From Amblyornis subalaris (Eukaryota; Chordata; Aves; Passeriformes; Ptilonorhynchidae): DNA of 64,000 nucleotides. The stretch spans positions 4,675,930 to 4,739,929 of the forward strand of contig JACAXG010000063.1 in assembly GCA_018881555.1 (NCBI GenBank), given 5' to 3'. Of this stretch, positions 50,140 to 62,673 are shown piece after piece; the stretch's first letter is position 1; every line of letters begins with the position of its first letter. The position numbers and the translations under genes were made by a program. Under the pieces are notes generated by a model, which saw only the letters and a list, made by a program, of their open reading frames with translations, was not told the origin of the DNA and searched no databases.

Positions 50140-50700
50140 CTGTCCCAATTATTCTTGCCCCTCTTCTGTTTTGATTCATCACTCTTCACACCTTTTTCTC
50201 CCCCTGTGTTCATTCCTTCTTTTTTTTCAGCCAGGGGTGATCTAACTCCTTGGTCTTTATTCTCTCAGTCCTCTTTCCTTGTCCTTCTTCTACCCTGGCA
50301 GTCTGCCCTTTATGAATGTTCACTTCCTCACTCCCATTCCATACACCTCACCCTTCTTTGTGAGCTTGTGTCCTTCAGTTGGGGTCTCCATTTTGCATGT
50401 TCTCAAATTCCGGTGTAACAGTGCCTCTTACCATCTCCGCCATCCCAGTATTTGCTACACTTTCTCACAAACGGCATTCCTCCATCTTCCCCATCTCCCC
50501 ATTCAGCTTCCCCTTGCCTTTAGCCGCAGTGATTAAACTCCTGACTGACTCATCCCTCCCTGCCTCCCTCCTCCACCCCCCAGTAATATTCTGTTCCTTC
50601 CTTTGTGGCATATTTTTATCATTTTCCATTTTCCTCCTTTTCCTCTCTGCCGCCTCCATTTTGGACAATTTTTTTCCGTTCTCTTTTTGCTTTCACTTGA
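50140..50700. repeat. Pyrimidine-rich block on the GALNT18 sense strand
   Basis: Across about 560 bases the plus strand is strongly biased to C and T (for example CCTTCTTTTTTTTCAG, TCCTCTTTCCTTGTCCTTC and CTGCCTCCCTCCTCCACCCC). It is not a single tandem repeat. In the transcript it would give many polypyrimidine tracts and decoy 3' splice sites, the strongest at 50230. The skewed composition also explains the long open frames across it. I see no recognised repeat family. Confidence 0.75.
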
Positions 50701-53700
50701 GAATAATTATGTAGTTTACTTTTCATTCAGCTTTTCTAACTCCCCCATGCCTGAACTCCATACTCCATCAGGCTCAATGACTCTCGTTCCATCACACGTG
50801 GGGGCAGGGATAGCACCCCTTGCTGGAGGCAAGGCTCTGGATTTTGTGGCGTCGTAATTATAGTTGTGTGAAAGCTATTTGATAACCAGCCTGGAGTTTT
50901 ATGTTGGGAACTATCACATTCTCCATTCTTCATAACTCCTANGGAAAGTCCTCAGCCTTCCTTTTCTGGACAGTTAGGAAAGTTCCAGCGCTGTTGGACC
51001 ATTTGCCTCTGTGGAAGTGTGTGCTCAGAAGGTGCTGGCAGTGACGAAGTGGCCTTTCAGAAGAGCAGTTATTTTAATCATCTGCCATGTAGCATAGTTC
51101 AGTCTGTTGGTATGGCTGGAACAGTAACATTTCAATGTGTGTGCCAGCTGATAGCAGAACCTCTGTCCACATCAGGGGGCAGCTGCAGGGCAGAGCTTTT
51201 ATTGCGGTCTCCTGACACCAGACTTTATGACTCAAGCATTCAGATAATACTGGGAATTGAATCTTCCCTAGCCAGCACTGGTCGAAAATTAATGTACGGT
51301 CATCTTATCTTTTATTACATCCATGAGGTAATTTAACTTGTTCAGTCCTAATACACTTTTGCAGTCTGATAAATATGTCAGATTCAGTACATCAAGTCTA
51401 CGAGGACTGGCCTTTTTTCATGGGGGCTTTGTTTTAGCTTGAATCCCAGTGTACCAACTCATTCTGTGTCTCTATTTCACACCTGCTGTGTGCCCTAAAT
51501 AACAAGTAGTGCCATGCACGGTCAGTGTGTTCTTGTCCTTCATGCCCACGCCTGTCCTGCCACCCTCTGATGACACAGCCCTTAGTGTGAGCACACTCAT
51601 ACGTGCTCTTGTGTTGCTGGTCAAAGCAAAGCTCAGTACGGCTCAGGCTTCTAGGTGATGATAAATAGCTGCACGTTGGCACTTTGGGATGTTTTGGAAG
51701 AATGATTTGGGTCAGCTTATAGAAAATAGCATCACCTGTGTCAGGTGTGATTCAGGAACCATATGTGGCCCACACTTAAAGGCTGCAGTGACACTCACTA
51801 AGAACAGGTTTGGTTTAAGCTCTGCTGGTAGNAATGAGGAATTCACCCTATGTGCTTTGGAAGCGCTCTGGGCTGATGGCATCCTGACTGTGAGAATGCC
51901 AGCACGTAAATACTGCCTTGGTCCACTTCTCAGTACCATCGCTGTGATTTTAACNTTAAAATTAATCACCAGAGATCTCTCAGATATTGCTTGATTGAAA
52001 AACCTTTTTTTCCCCCATTGTTTCCCTTCACATTTGTCAGATTATTTTGCCTTCAAAAATGCTTGAACGGTTTCTGTTGATAATGTTCTCAAACAGATGT
52101 CACTAAATTCAAGTAGCAGCCACGTGTATAGATTTGATGCAGTGACAAACATTTATATAGAGCTCGTGAGAAAAGTGCCAATATCTGTTGATGTCAGTAA
52201 GATACTCTGGTTTGATCNGATTATTTCCTTTTGGCATCTTTTCCCATGAAGCATTTCATAGAAATTGTATGTGAAATATTCTAGTAATGTAAGCTGCTAT
52301 GAGCCTGAATGACTTCTTAAAGGATTTCTTTCTCTTTCCTTACCAAAAGAATGGCACTTATAATTGAAAGAGTTTGACAGGGTGTGAGGAAAATACTCTG
52401 TAGTGTCAGACAAAGGAGTTAAAAGATTTTATTCTATAGAAAGTTAAGAAATAAAAATTGCNTTTTAAATGAACTTCATTAAAATTTACCTTTTCTTCCC
52501 AACCTGAGCATACTTTTCTTAGAAAGAAAAATGAGTAAAAAGATAACTTTCATAAAATCAATGCTGAGTTCTTAACTTAAAGTGGTGGTAAAACATCCTG
52601 CCAGAGCTGGTAATTTCAAACACTTCAACTTCTTTGTGATAGAACCTGAAAATTCTTAATATGCTGAAGGGTCCAAGACATGATAAGAGATTTGCCTAGG
52701 GAAGTATTTAAGAGTGTTCAAGTGTATCACCAGATGATAAAAATCAGTTAGTAAAATATATGAATAAATTATAGATTATTCTATGGTCATCCAATAATTT
52801 TACACACAGGCACATTTATAGGCATTGCTGGATATTTTAAAGGCATTGTGGAATCTACTGTAAGTCTAAAGTTCAAGTAAAGAACATTTTAAGAAAGGAT
52901 ATGTTAATTCTAAAAAAAGAAATCAATTAATGTTGGCTCTTCTTTTGGCTTGTTTTTCTGTAGATATGCTTGGCATTGAGTTTTTTGAAAGTGTTCTCAA
53001 AGTATATTGGATGGCCAAATTTTAAATTACTTGACTTCCCTTATTCACTGCTGGTAATTTCAGGGGATGTTACTGAAATGGTGTTCTTTCCTTTCACCCT
53101 GGAAAAGTAGCCTATTTAAAGTAGTATGCTTCAAGTAGCAGCCTGGTAGGCTTTGGGGAAGCTCACTTTAAAACTTTATGGAAAATGTGACGATGNTGAA
53201 TAAAAGCTAAAATTTTCATCTATGATGATGCAATTAACAAGGGAACAATGAGGACTTAGAGGTTAGGCTGTGAGAGAGTGGGAATTCCTGCTTGTTTTTC
53301 CTCGCTCAGTTTATTTTGAAAAAATGTTTTGTTTTTCTTGGGCCTCCATAACAAGAGTTGTTATCACCACTTGGAACTCCATTGTGAGAGTCTGGGTGTA
53401 TATGAGTCCATATGGATAAAGGTACGGGTTACAGGCTAAAAATTCAAGTCCCCTTCATGTTCTTTGTGATTTTCACAAGTGTCTAGAAGTCTGTTAGGTT
53501 TTTGGGCAAGTTCTGCAGCCGACTTCCTACAGGACAGGGCAGACCTTGCTCTCCTGGCAGTCTGACAGGTGACAGCTTCTGACTGGGGACCTGCGTGGAG
53601 CTGAATTCCCCTGCCACATCCCTATGGCATTTTGCAGTGGAGTTTGTGAATAAACTGATGATTTTATTTTATTTTTTTCTTATTGTTTTCCTTTGAAGCA

Positions 53701-54385
53701 TAGTCTGAGAGCAATGGTAGATGCTCCAAAGCTTTCTCACAGATATTTTTGGTACCAACTCAAAGGACAATTTGCCTTTCATTAAATTTAAGAGGGTTTG
53801 TCTGCACTGCAGTGTGAACTCCCCAATAAGTGATTCAGAATCAGGATGAATGCTAAATAATATGGCAGCATGAATCATTGTTGTTTTCGTTTGGCAGCAG
53901 GGAAAAGTCTTGATGGAATTGCTAAGTGCTTTCAGTTCTCTCCAGATAGCTCCGTGTCGGCTGCTGCATTGTTCCTTTGCTCCTCACTGACACACTCCTT
54001 TGGCCCAGTGCCTGCCTAATCATTGTTTAATGTTTCAAAAGCTGCCACCTTCTATTTGAAGCAATCTTTTCAAGCAGTACAAATACCAGCAGATTTGCAT
54101 ATGGTAGAAATAGAAATAATTGGAAAAATAAACTAAAAAAAAATAAATAAGAAATGAGATGTTAACAGCATTAATGTTTTATGAAGTTGAAAAAAACCCA
54201 AACGGCATAGCTAATCAAATTATGGTGAACTTTTAGGAAGCTTAAAGATATTTCTATGACTAAATAGATGGTCTGTCAGTCTTACAGGCTATGAAATAAT
54301 TATTCCTCATGACCTATTGCTCCCAATCTCAAGCTTTACTCATGTACATGAAGTGGGAAGAGAACAACAAGGTCTTCTGAAATGA

Positions 54386-54446
54386 GAAACAAGTTGCAAC
54401 TCATTTGCCAGCAAAGAAACAAGTTGACAACTTCTCTGCCAGCAAA
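54386..54446. repeat. Two-copy tandem duplication, 30-31 bp unit
   Basis: Unit 1 (54386-54415) and unit 2 (54416-54446) both begin GAAACAAGTTG and both end GCCAGCAAA. They differ by one inserted base and by TCATTT versus TTCTCT in the middle. The units abut directly. The divergence suggests an old duplication, not an assembly artefact. Confidence 0.9.
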
Positions 54447-55276
54447 TAAACAATGATTTCTGTTTTTTATTACCGTGAATGACTGCAGTGTCAGTACTTG
54501 AAAAATGTATTTACATTCCCATGTCAAGTAAGTGACTATGATTCCCTGCCTTGTAGTGTTATTATTGCTGTATGGGCAGCAAGTTTGAAACATTTCCCTG
54601 TAGCCTGCTTCTTATATGAAATATCTAGGATTACATTTTAGTGATATTTGTGCCCTTGAAACTTGTTTGTTGGTAGTTTATGTGCTTTGACAATCAGTTT
54701 GGAACATGCAAGTGAAACTGTGTAGCAGTGGGCCTGGTTTTGTGTGTTCTCTCATCAGGTATCTCTCAATTTCCAAAGGAATGTTTTTCCTCTTTACCAA
54801 TTTCCCCCACACACAAATAGATAAAGCTTGAGGAGTATCGAGGCAAAAGTTGTGTGGATGGTTTATATCTCACAAGCAAAGACAAAACATACGCCACAAT
54901 TAACCTTAATTTTTATTAGTGCTAGTTGTGCTGCACAGTGTTCTATCAAAGGGCAAGAAATGAATGAAGGTGTGCCTTGACACCTTCTGGAATACCTTGT
55001 GTCCAAGAGGGAGACCTGCTAGACACCGAAGGTTCCTGTTCATCTAGGAATAAATCTAGTGGCATCTCACCTTACAGCATTAGTCCAGTGTGAGAAAAGA
55101 GACTTGAGGAAAGCTTTTTCACCAGAAAAATTCAGCTATAGTATAGCCAAGAAAAAAAGGTAGGTAAAAGAAAGGGAGATTTTATGACTGAGCAGCAAAG
55201 ACTGTCCAGAATTCTCTTCTCCAGGGAAGCTCAAAGACTATGTAAGGACAAGAGAAACAGTCAAGGTTATTTAGCC

Positions 55277-55294
55277 TTTTTTTTTTTTTTTTTT
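55277..55294. repeat. T18 homopolymer
   Basis: Eighteen T bases precede GGTCTAGATCTGC. Unlike the tract at 9586, there is no reverse-complement AATAAA or ATTAAA within about 35 bases on the side where a copied mRNA would carry it, so I annotate it only as a homopolymer. Confidence 0.9.
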
Positions 55295-57059
55295 GGTCTA
55301 GATCTGCACACTGCTAGAGCTATCTGAAGTGAACAGTGTCTGACTTTTGAAATTTTCATTTAGTCTGTCTCCTTGCTTCAGCAATTATGTCTCCCAGAAG
55401 AGAAGAACATCACAAAATAATGAAGTTACAGGAAACCTCAATGGCTTATTAAAAAGAACATCATCACATGTGGGCACAGAATGATCACATAGATCATAGG
55501 AAGAGAAATGTCAGATGAAATAAGAGAATTTGTGCTTTAGTTTTACCCTATAAGCCTGTGAAGATCAGTTGTGATACAGTGATATAGCAGCACTGTACAG
55601 GTTGCCTGATACTCAGTTTACCCTGAGCAGTATTTTATGTAACTCCAACTAAACTTTCACTGATCCACTCTTCTCCTGAAATCTGAAATCTGAGTAAGTG
55701 GCTCTATTATTGTATGCTCCAGTAGGAGCTCTGGGAAGAGTTTGATGGCAGGGAATGTTGGTAGGTCATATCCTTGAAAACACATTGAGGATGTGAGCTG
55801 CCCTGTGTTTCTTTTCTAGATGGTCCTACACCAGCCTAGAATACTCTGCAAAGCTTCAGACATCATGTAGGCATGAGCACTTCTGCAGNAGACGGATCAG
55901 TAAATCCAGTTTAAAGCAATCAAAATTACTATTTTACTGCGTGTTGTAGGATGGGATTTTCTGGTGGTTTTGCAGATGTGNACTCACAGTCCCTGAGGTG
56001 AGAATGGTATGACAGTTTTAGTGTTCAAGCTTCCATCACAGGCAGCTCTCGGTGTTGGTGTGCTGCCTTTCTCAAAATGATGCTGAGATTAAACTGAGCA
56101 TGATATCAAATCTAAAGAACAAGATTAGGTACATGAAAAGTCTCATTTGAAAATTGTTTTTAAAAACAGGAGGGGGNAAAAAAGAGGTTATTCACCTACT
56201 TTAAAAGTTTTAGAGTTTAACTTTTTTTCTCCCATAGCGTTTTTTATCCCTTGCTTGTGTCAGCACTCCATCTTTACCAAATGTCTGAAGCTTTTAGATT
56301 TTGTTTCTAATTTGAGGACCAATCTTGAAAGGTGCTGACTCCTAGGACTTCATTTTTCATTAATAGGCCGTTTTCTACAGTGTGATGCAGGTTCTTTCTT
56401 GTGGCACAGAAAAATGTTATCCATAAAATTGTATAATTAGTCCAGAGAGTGCTACCACAAAATGAAGGAAATCCAATCCTTCAGTGGTATTGGGTCAGCT
56501 CACATATCCCATCTCCTCAAATTAGAAGTGGTTCATCATCGAAAGAAAGTGTTATCTTCCCAAATGGATGTAACCTCTGTGATCCTGTCAGTTCTCAGCA
56601 GAAATTTCAGCTCCTTGGAACATCATCTGAGGGACTGGTCTGTGGAGTCCACCAGGAAGAGGAATGCAAAACTGAGCCCCCGTCACTTTCAGAGAGCTGT
56701 AATCCTGACTGCGTGCTCTGCATAGGTTAGCCATGTCCAATATTTGTTCTTTTTACTGCTCTTTCAATAAGGCACAAAAATTAGGAAGTCAGGGGTCTTT
56801 TAAAATATCTGAAAAGAAAAACCTCAGGGAAGGCGAATTAATAAAATGGTATGTTAAACTAACCATCATTTTATGGCCCTAAACTTGAAACACTGAGAGA
56901 GCTGACTTAGAAGCAGTAAAATGGGGAAAAAAAGGGCCTAATCAGCTTTCCTTATAACGGAAAGTGCCCTAGAAAAATATGCCTGTTGCTTCAGAATATA
57001 TCCAACAGAGTTTAATCAGCTGCGGATTACTGCATACTAGCTCAATCAACTTCAGGTCA

Positions 57060-57060
<1 letters not shown>

Positions 57061-57101
<41 letters not shown>

Positions 57102-57104
57102 AGA
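57061..57104. repeat. (GAAA)n microsatellite
   Basis: About ten uninterrupted AAAG/GAAA units are flanked by GAAG-type variants. Tetranucleotide purine repeats of this length are usually polymorphic. The tract lies in GALNT18 intron 3, where the sense transcript would carry a pure purine stretch. Confidence 0.97.
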
Positions 57105-58178
57105 GGAATTTTTTAGTAGAACTGTAAAAGAAGATGCATGTTCAATAGTTCATTTGACTTCCTGGGTTTGGATTGTCAAACTTATCAAAGCAACACGAAA
57201 AACAGCAGTGTCATTTATCTCTCTCAGGGTCTTATGTACTGAGTCTTGGCTTTGATATATGACAAAACATATTTCAAAAAGTGCATGAATTTTTGTGGTG
57301 TTGCACCCCATGGTTTAGAGTTCATACAGAGTATTTTCCTGAAAAATGCAAAGCTCTCTGGATGGACTCTGCTACACTGCTAGTCTGACTGTCTTTCCTC
57401 ATCCTAATAGAGCGATAATGGGGGTGATTCATTTAATCCAGAACAATGATCACTTAGCTCAGGCCTGGTATAACCTGAGTTAGCAAATCTGTGTGCTGGA
57501 GATGGCTTTTATTTCAATTTCGTTTCAGTCCTCACTCAGAAACTTTTAATCACAGCAGGTTCCTTTGGTTATCAGAACCAGCCTTTCTGCTGGCTTAACT
57601 TCCCCTGCCTACCCATCTCCACTTGGACTAAGTGGATTTCTGATTCTGGTAATTTTTATAGGTTCCTATCAGTGCAAAACTGCATTTCTGTCTGGGCCAT
57701 ACATACCCATTGCAGTAGAAATTCCTGTGATTTATATAACTGGCTGTGGTAGGGGAAAAGTGTTTTCTCTGCTTTTGTACTATTTAAAATTTGATACCAC
57801 TTGCAGTTACCTGTGTAATCAGTTACTTGTTCNGTGGCTTCCTGACTGAAAAAGACCTATAAAACCACAAGTAAATGTGTTCCTATTTTTAATGGGTTCT
57901 TTTAGAAATGGAAGGTCATTCTCTGTGAGTTTTGGATAATTTGCTTAGAGATACTGTTGCAATTGAGGAGTAAACTGCCTGCATTATCCTATTACCAGCA
58001 GAACCCTTGTTGACTAAGCTTCAGCCCAAGGGCTCAGTAGCATCCCAAAAGGGGCTTGACTAGTGACAGCTGAGAAATACACAAATTATGGAGAATAAAT
58101 AGCCAGTTTTGAAGGGAGTGTCGAACAGATCTTTGGCCTGTCACTGTAAGTACTGTACATCAATCCTGAGAGTACCTG

Positions 58179-58201
58179 CATAGCTGCCTATGGCAGCTAT
58201 G
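58179..58201. repeat. Perfect 10-bp inverted repeat, 3-nt loop
   Basis: CATAGCTGCC is followed by TAT and then its exact complement GGCAGCTATG. It could form a short hairpin or bind a dimeric protein. It is the longest perfect close inverted repeat I noticed in the window. Confidence 0.8.
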
Positions 58202-58843
58202 ATTTTCCTTGGTTAAGGTGCTATCCAGCAGTTAGACTCACAATGGATCCCATCCTCCTTGATGCCATTACATTCAGTGCAATTATTTCTATCATNTGGT
58301 ACCACAAGTCATGAACAATGACTTCAATCTCTTGGTTTCCAAACACAGAGTGATAGTTTATCNGAGATTTGATACACACATGAAAAAAAATCTAGAAATC
58401 CAGGGAACTATAAGTACTNTGACAACTGTCTGGAATATTTATTAGACAAGTTACAAATTCCTGTCATCTTATTCCTTATAAAATAATTGAGAATAAGTGA
58501 AATAACAAAATTAATTTTTTTTTCTGAAAGGGAAGTCAGTAGAAATCACAAAGCGGTTGTAGACTTTTTGTCTGTGATGGTAGATCAGTTTCATTCTTAA
58601 TCAGCTGATTTTAGTAGATTTTGATTTTATTTCTTTTTAAAGGGCTGTCAAATACCTTTCTCTGAATCAGTTATGTCCTTGGTGGGATTTGATATATTTG
58701 ATGTTTTTCCGGGTTAGCTTTGAAGTCTTAAATGATTTTTTTCCTTCTTTTATTGAAATTGATAGCTTTATATCCTAACACCTTCCCTGTATTCCTCCTG
58801 CAATTTAGTATTTGAAGTATTTTTTCTCAAACTCGATCTTTGC

Positions 58844-58872
58844 TTTTTTGTTTTGTTGTTGTGGTTGTTGTG
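58844..58872. repeat. T/G-rich low-complexity tract
   Basis: TTTTTTGTTTTGTTGTTG runs into TGGTTGTTGTG. It is an imperfect TTG/TTTTG repeat in intron 3. Confidence 0.8.
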
Positions 58873-59599
58873 TTCAAGCGATTTGGCAGTGAGCAAATTT
58901 GGACAGTTTTTCTGTGTTCTGTATAAAAGCTGTTTTTTAAATGTTACTGATGACTGTGTAGGGTTTAGAGCCAGCTCTCTGTCTTGCCAAATTGTTAAAG
59001 CTATCATCCCCCCACAGACTGCTGGTGTGACTATTCAGTCTTGCTCGTGGGAGGTTTCTCTTCCAGCTTGGCGATGGGAGATAGTGCTGTCTGTCATTCC
59101 GTTTCCCCCGTCCAAGGGTGATCCTGAAATACCAGCTCTAAAAGCAAAGTTGCTACAATGAATTTTCCATCAGAAATATATCAATATTTATGAACGTTCA
59201 AAGGGGCTNGTTACTCAAGAGCAGCTCTTGGGCTTCAGATTTATGAGGAATAAATATTCTTGTCAGTGGAGAGTTGGCAGAAAGAGCTTTAGGTCTTACG
59301 CCAGTGTTTTTGTTTCATGGCTCATGGATCTTATAAGTGGTTAGTCTGAAGGAAGTTATTTTTATGGTGNAAATGCAAATATCTAGACTTAATCACTGCA
59401 GGTTTGGGGTATTGTGCTTTTTAACTGTGCCTGGCAACAGACTTGGGGGTACTGTTACTATATTTGTCTTCACCGTGTACTTTGTTTGAACCATCTATAA
59501 AGAGCATGGGACAATATTTGCTGAGTAAACTTAAAAGGGCTCATATGAGGCAAACTTCTGTCAGGATTAGGTGGAACATAGGTCTCTCTGTTGGGGCAA

Positions 59600-59655
59600 G
59601 AAGAAGGACCAGATGATCTCTCAAAGTCCGCTCAGTGCTGCAGTCTTTGATAGTA
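59600..59655 (+). mobile_element. Possible degenerate CR1 terminal tail
   Basis: AAGAAGGACCAGATGATCTC followed by TCAAAGTCCGCTCAG resembles the CR1 terminal block 'ggactagatgatctctcaaggtcccttcca'. The usual terminal ATTCTATG repeats are lost (TCTTTGATAG is seen instead). The match is about 35 bp, so chance or another repeat family cannot be excluded. Confidence 0.4.
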
Positions 59656-60902
59656 TATTTGTCAAACTATTTTTGGTCTTTTAACAGGAGAGCGTTAAGG
59701 TGAACATCATAAACACTCATTGATTAGTCAGCATGTGGATTTTCAGGGCAGGGATTTCATATTCAAAGAAANCTGTTATAACTTCTGTCCCGCCGCAAAA
59801 ATATTGCAGGAGCTGCTCTTCCTGTTGAAGGGAAGGTGAAAGTGTTGCAACCAGTAGTAGAAAGTTCTCTCTGTATTCGGTGGGTTTATTTTCATTCTGC
59901 TGTAAATAATTTCTGACCTCAAAATTTTGTGAGGGCCTGGACAAATATGGAAAAATTAGATCCTCTGAAAGCCCTTAACAGTCCTGTGAATGTTCATGTG
60001 CCAATAGGCAGAACTAGAGATATCTTCGGTATCTCTCATGTTGTAATGTTCAGAGGAATTGGTAGCTATTGACTGTGTCCACATTACAAAATTTTTTTGA
60101 GGTGTACTTTTAAACAGAGATCACTGTATATGAAAGAAAAACAATCAGGCTCTGCCATCCATTTGAATTATGTATGGAGAATACACATCAAAAGGCTCAC
60201 AGCTTGTTCTTTGCACAACCGCCTCTGGTGCGTAAGATCACCGTATTCCTGTCCATTAATGCTTTCTCATTTACCATCTGCTAACAAGTAATTGCAAAGC
60301 TCCATTTCTTTAGCCAACTGTTGCTGTTGGAAGACTTGTGACACAGAACAGCTTCAGCTTGGCTGGTATTTATTAACTGCTGTATTAACTCTCTGTATAG
60401 AGCTTTAAAGTGGAAGTGTTTTATAATTTTCCTTAGTCCCTGGTACCCAGAGTTTCATAGACATTAGACTTAGTCCCATTATTTCACTACTGGTGAGCCT
60501 GTTTGTTGCTGAATGCTGTAGTGTTTAGTCTCTGCAAATCTGTGAAAATCGGAAAACTTCTACTCAATGACCTAAGCANGGGCTTAGGAGTCAAGCTTCA
60601 GACATCTGTTTCAAAACCCTTGACCCTCCGGTGTCAGAAACATGTGTTTACTTTCTTGGCAGGATTTTATTTTATCTATGAAATTGAAAAAAAATTATAA
60701 TTAACATCAGATTCTGTAAGATTACGACTGGGTGTTGCAAGCTTACAGAAGCATTCAAGGGCTGAATCACACACATCCCAGTTCCTGTATTGCTCTCAAT
60801 GTTGTAATTTGTTCTACNTCTGCTGGTTTATTTTATCAGAAGATAGGTGTGCATCAGGAGAAATTGATGCATCCTATCCAAGGCAGATGTCATCTCTATT
60901 AC

Positions 60903-61035
60903 AGTCACAGCATGGCTGAGGTAGAAAGTGACCCCTGAAGACCTCCTAGTCCCACCCACCTGCTCAAAGCTGGGTCAGCTAGAACAAGTTACCCAAGACC
61001 ATGTCCAGTGAGGTTTCAAAATCTCCAACATCAGT
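60903..61035 (-). mobile_element. CR1 LINE 3'-end fragment
   Basis: This plus-strand segment is the reverse complement of a CR1 3' end. GACCTCCTAGTCCCACCCAC is followed by CTGCTCAAAGCTGGGTCAGC, TAGAACAAGTTACCCAAGACC, ATGTCCAGTGAGGTTTC and AAAATCTCCAACAT. This corresponds to the standard CR1 series 'contact-tctagtccaaccccctgctcaaagcagggtcagc', diverged at roughly one base in five. It is about 130 bp, truncated at its 5' side, and antisense to GALNT18. The outer boundaries are approximate. Confidence 0.85.
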
Positions 61036-62642
61036 AATATCTTTGTTACCTAAGTAAAAAAACTTAAGGTGACTGGAAGTTTAAGCCAGAAATATGAAGT
61101 TTAAATATAAAAAAAATTTGACTGCATTTTTGCATGTGAACACAATCACTTTTGATTTATGAGCCCAGCTGAGCCTCACTGACTGTGTTTGTTTAATTCA
61201 GATGCTGAATAGTTCTCACCAAAGCTGCTGTTGTCATCTTAATTCGTAGAATTATTTCTGATGGCCAGATGCTAAGGAGTTGTAAAAGTGCCTTCTCTTC
61301 AGCAATTGAAAGGATAGGGCTTCACAGCAACATCTCGTATGACTAAAACATTGTGGTTATTAAAGGCCAGATTCAAAGAGAATTGTTAGTAGTATTTTAA
61401 GAATGCCATATTGCTGTGAACAATTAGATTTGTACTGCACTTGCAAGACATTGGACCTGAGATAACTGTGCATGAACCGACTCAGGTGGTTTGGTACAAT
61501 ACCCCAAGTAAGTCAGCCAGGCTACCCCCAGACCTGGAGGTGGCACATCCGCCCAGGCTCCATGTGCTGGGAGCTCCCATGGCTGTCCTGGGATGCTGTG
61601 GTGCCCTGTCCTCACTGGGTGAGTCTTTACTTGCTGAGTGGCAAATCCCAGTCATGTGTACTTGGTAACACAAAGCTAGTGGATATTTTAGGCTTTCAGA
61701 CAGAGAGGTTTTAGTGGTGGTCATGGGTCATGTAGTAGCGAAACACAAAGTGTTTATGACAGAAAGAACTGACTGGATTTTACTGAAGAGAATGACAGGA
61801 TTTCAGTGAAGAGCCTTTAGGGGGTATGCCCTGGTGCTCCTGCTGATTTTGTTCATTACAGTGCAAGTCAAACCAGCGGGATCGATGAGTTTCAAAATCA
61901 AAGTAGCAGATGGGGAGAGAAAAATAAGGCATTGTTTGATAAGGATAGATGCTATGTGTGGGTACAGCCAAGAGGAAACGGAGATGTAGCTCATCCAACT
62001 TCTCATAAATTTTACATACGTTTGATGCCAGCTCATTTCAGAGGGATTTGTGAGTGCTAGTGCATATAAAATATCGGGTCCGTTACATATCNTTAGGGAA
62101 GGATAGTGTTGATGAGAGCAAAAGGATGGAGGAGACTTAATTCATTAGGGAATGGTCACGTGGAAACAGTGGTGGTGTGCTGTAGTATTGAAAGGACACC
62201 CACCCCTTTCAGTTTTATCCAGGGATGACTTGTACCATGGCCCCTAATTAATGTCTTTAGATTTACTCCCTCTGTTTACTAAGATACGACTGATGCGTTC
62301 TTTGTTTATCTACCTGAAGGGATTAAACAAGGCATGTTCAAGAAGAACAAATCTTTATTAGGATTTGATACAAAAAACCTTTTCTGAAGCACGATTGCAG
62401 CACTGCAATTTTAATTAGTTTTCACAAATGCTTCCAATTAACGCACACGGTATTTGCTTTTTAGCTACCAAGAAGATTCACTCAAATAGCAAATAAAAAA
62501 GGAACTCTTGACATAAGCTTTCATGTGCAGCTTAGCAAAAAGACTGAGAGTAACTTATTGCTAGGAGATGGCAGTCTTTTTGCTTTGCAGAAAGTTATTT
62601 GCTTTTGCTGTAGGTTTGGAACTGTTGTTCTTCTGGATGGTA

Positions 62643-62673
62643 ATGAAAAAAAAGTAGAAAAAAGAAAAAAAAC
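62643..62673. repeat. A-rich low-complexity tract
   Basis: Runs of six to eight A are separated by single G or GTAG (GAAAAAAAAGTAG, then AAAAAAGAAAAAAAACCC). The tract is simple-sequence DNA. Confidence 0.8.

Noticed and set aside
49987..50418. 143-codon plus-strand frame
   Set aside because: The pyrimidine bias removes stop codons. The Ser/Leu/Phe/Pro-rich translation resembles no protein. It is kept only as a weak cassette-exon idea.
55277..55294. T18 run as a second retrocopy tail
   Set aside because: There is no reverse-complement poly(A) signal at the right distance.
56449..56730. Two overlapping plus-strand frames of 93 and 87 codons
   Set aside because: Two long frames in different phases over the same DNA and no recognisable motif argue for chance.
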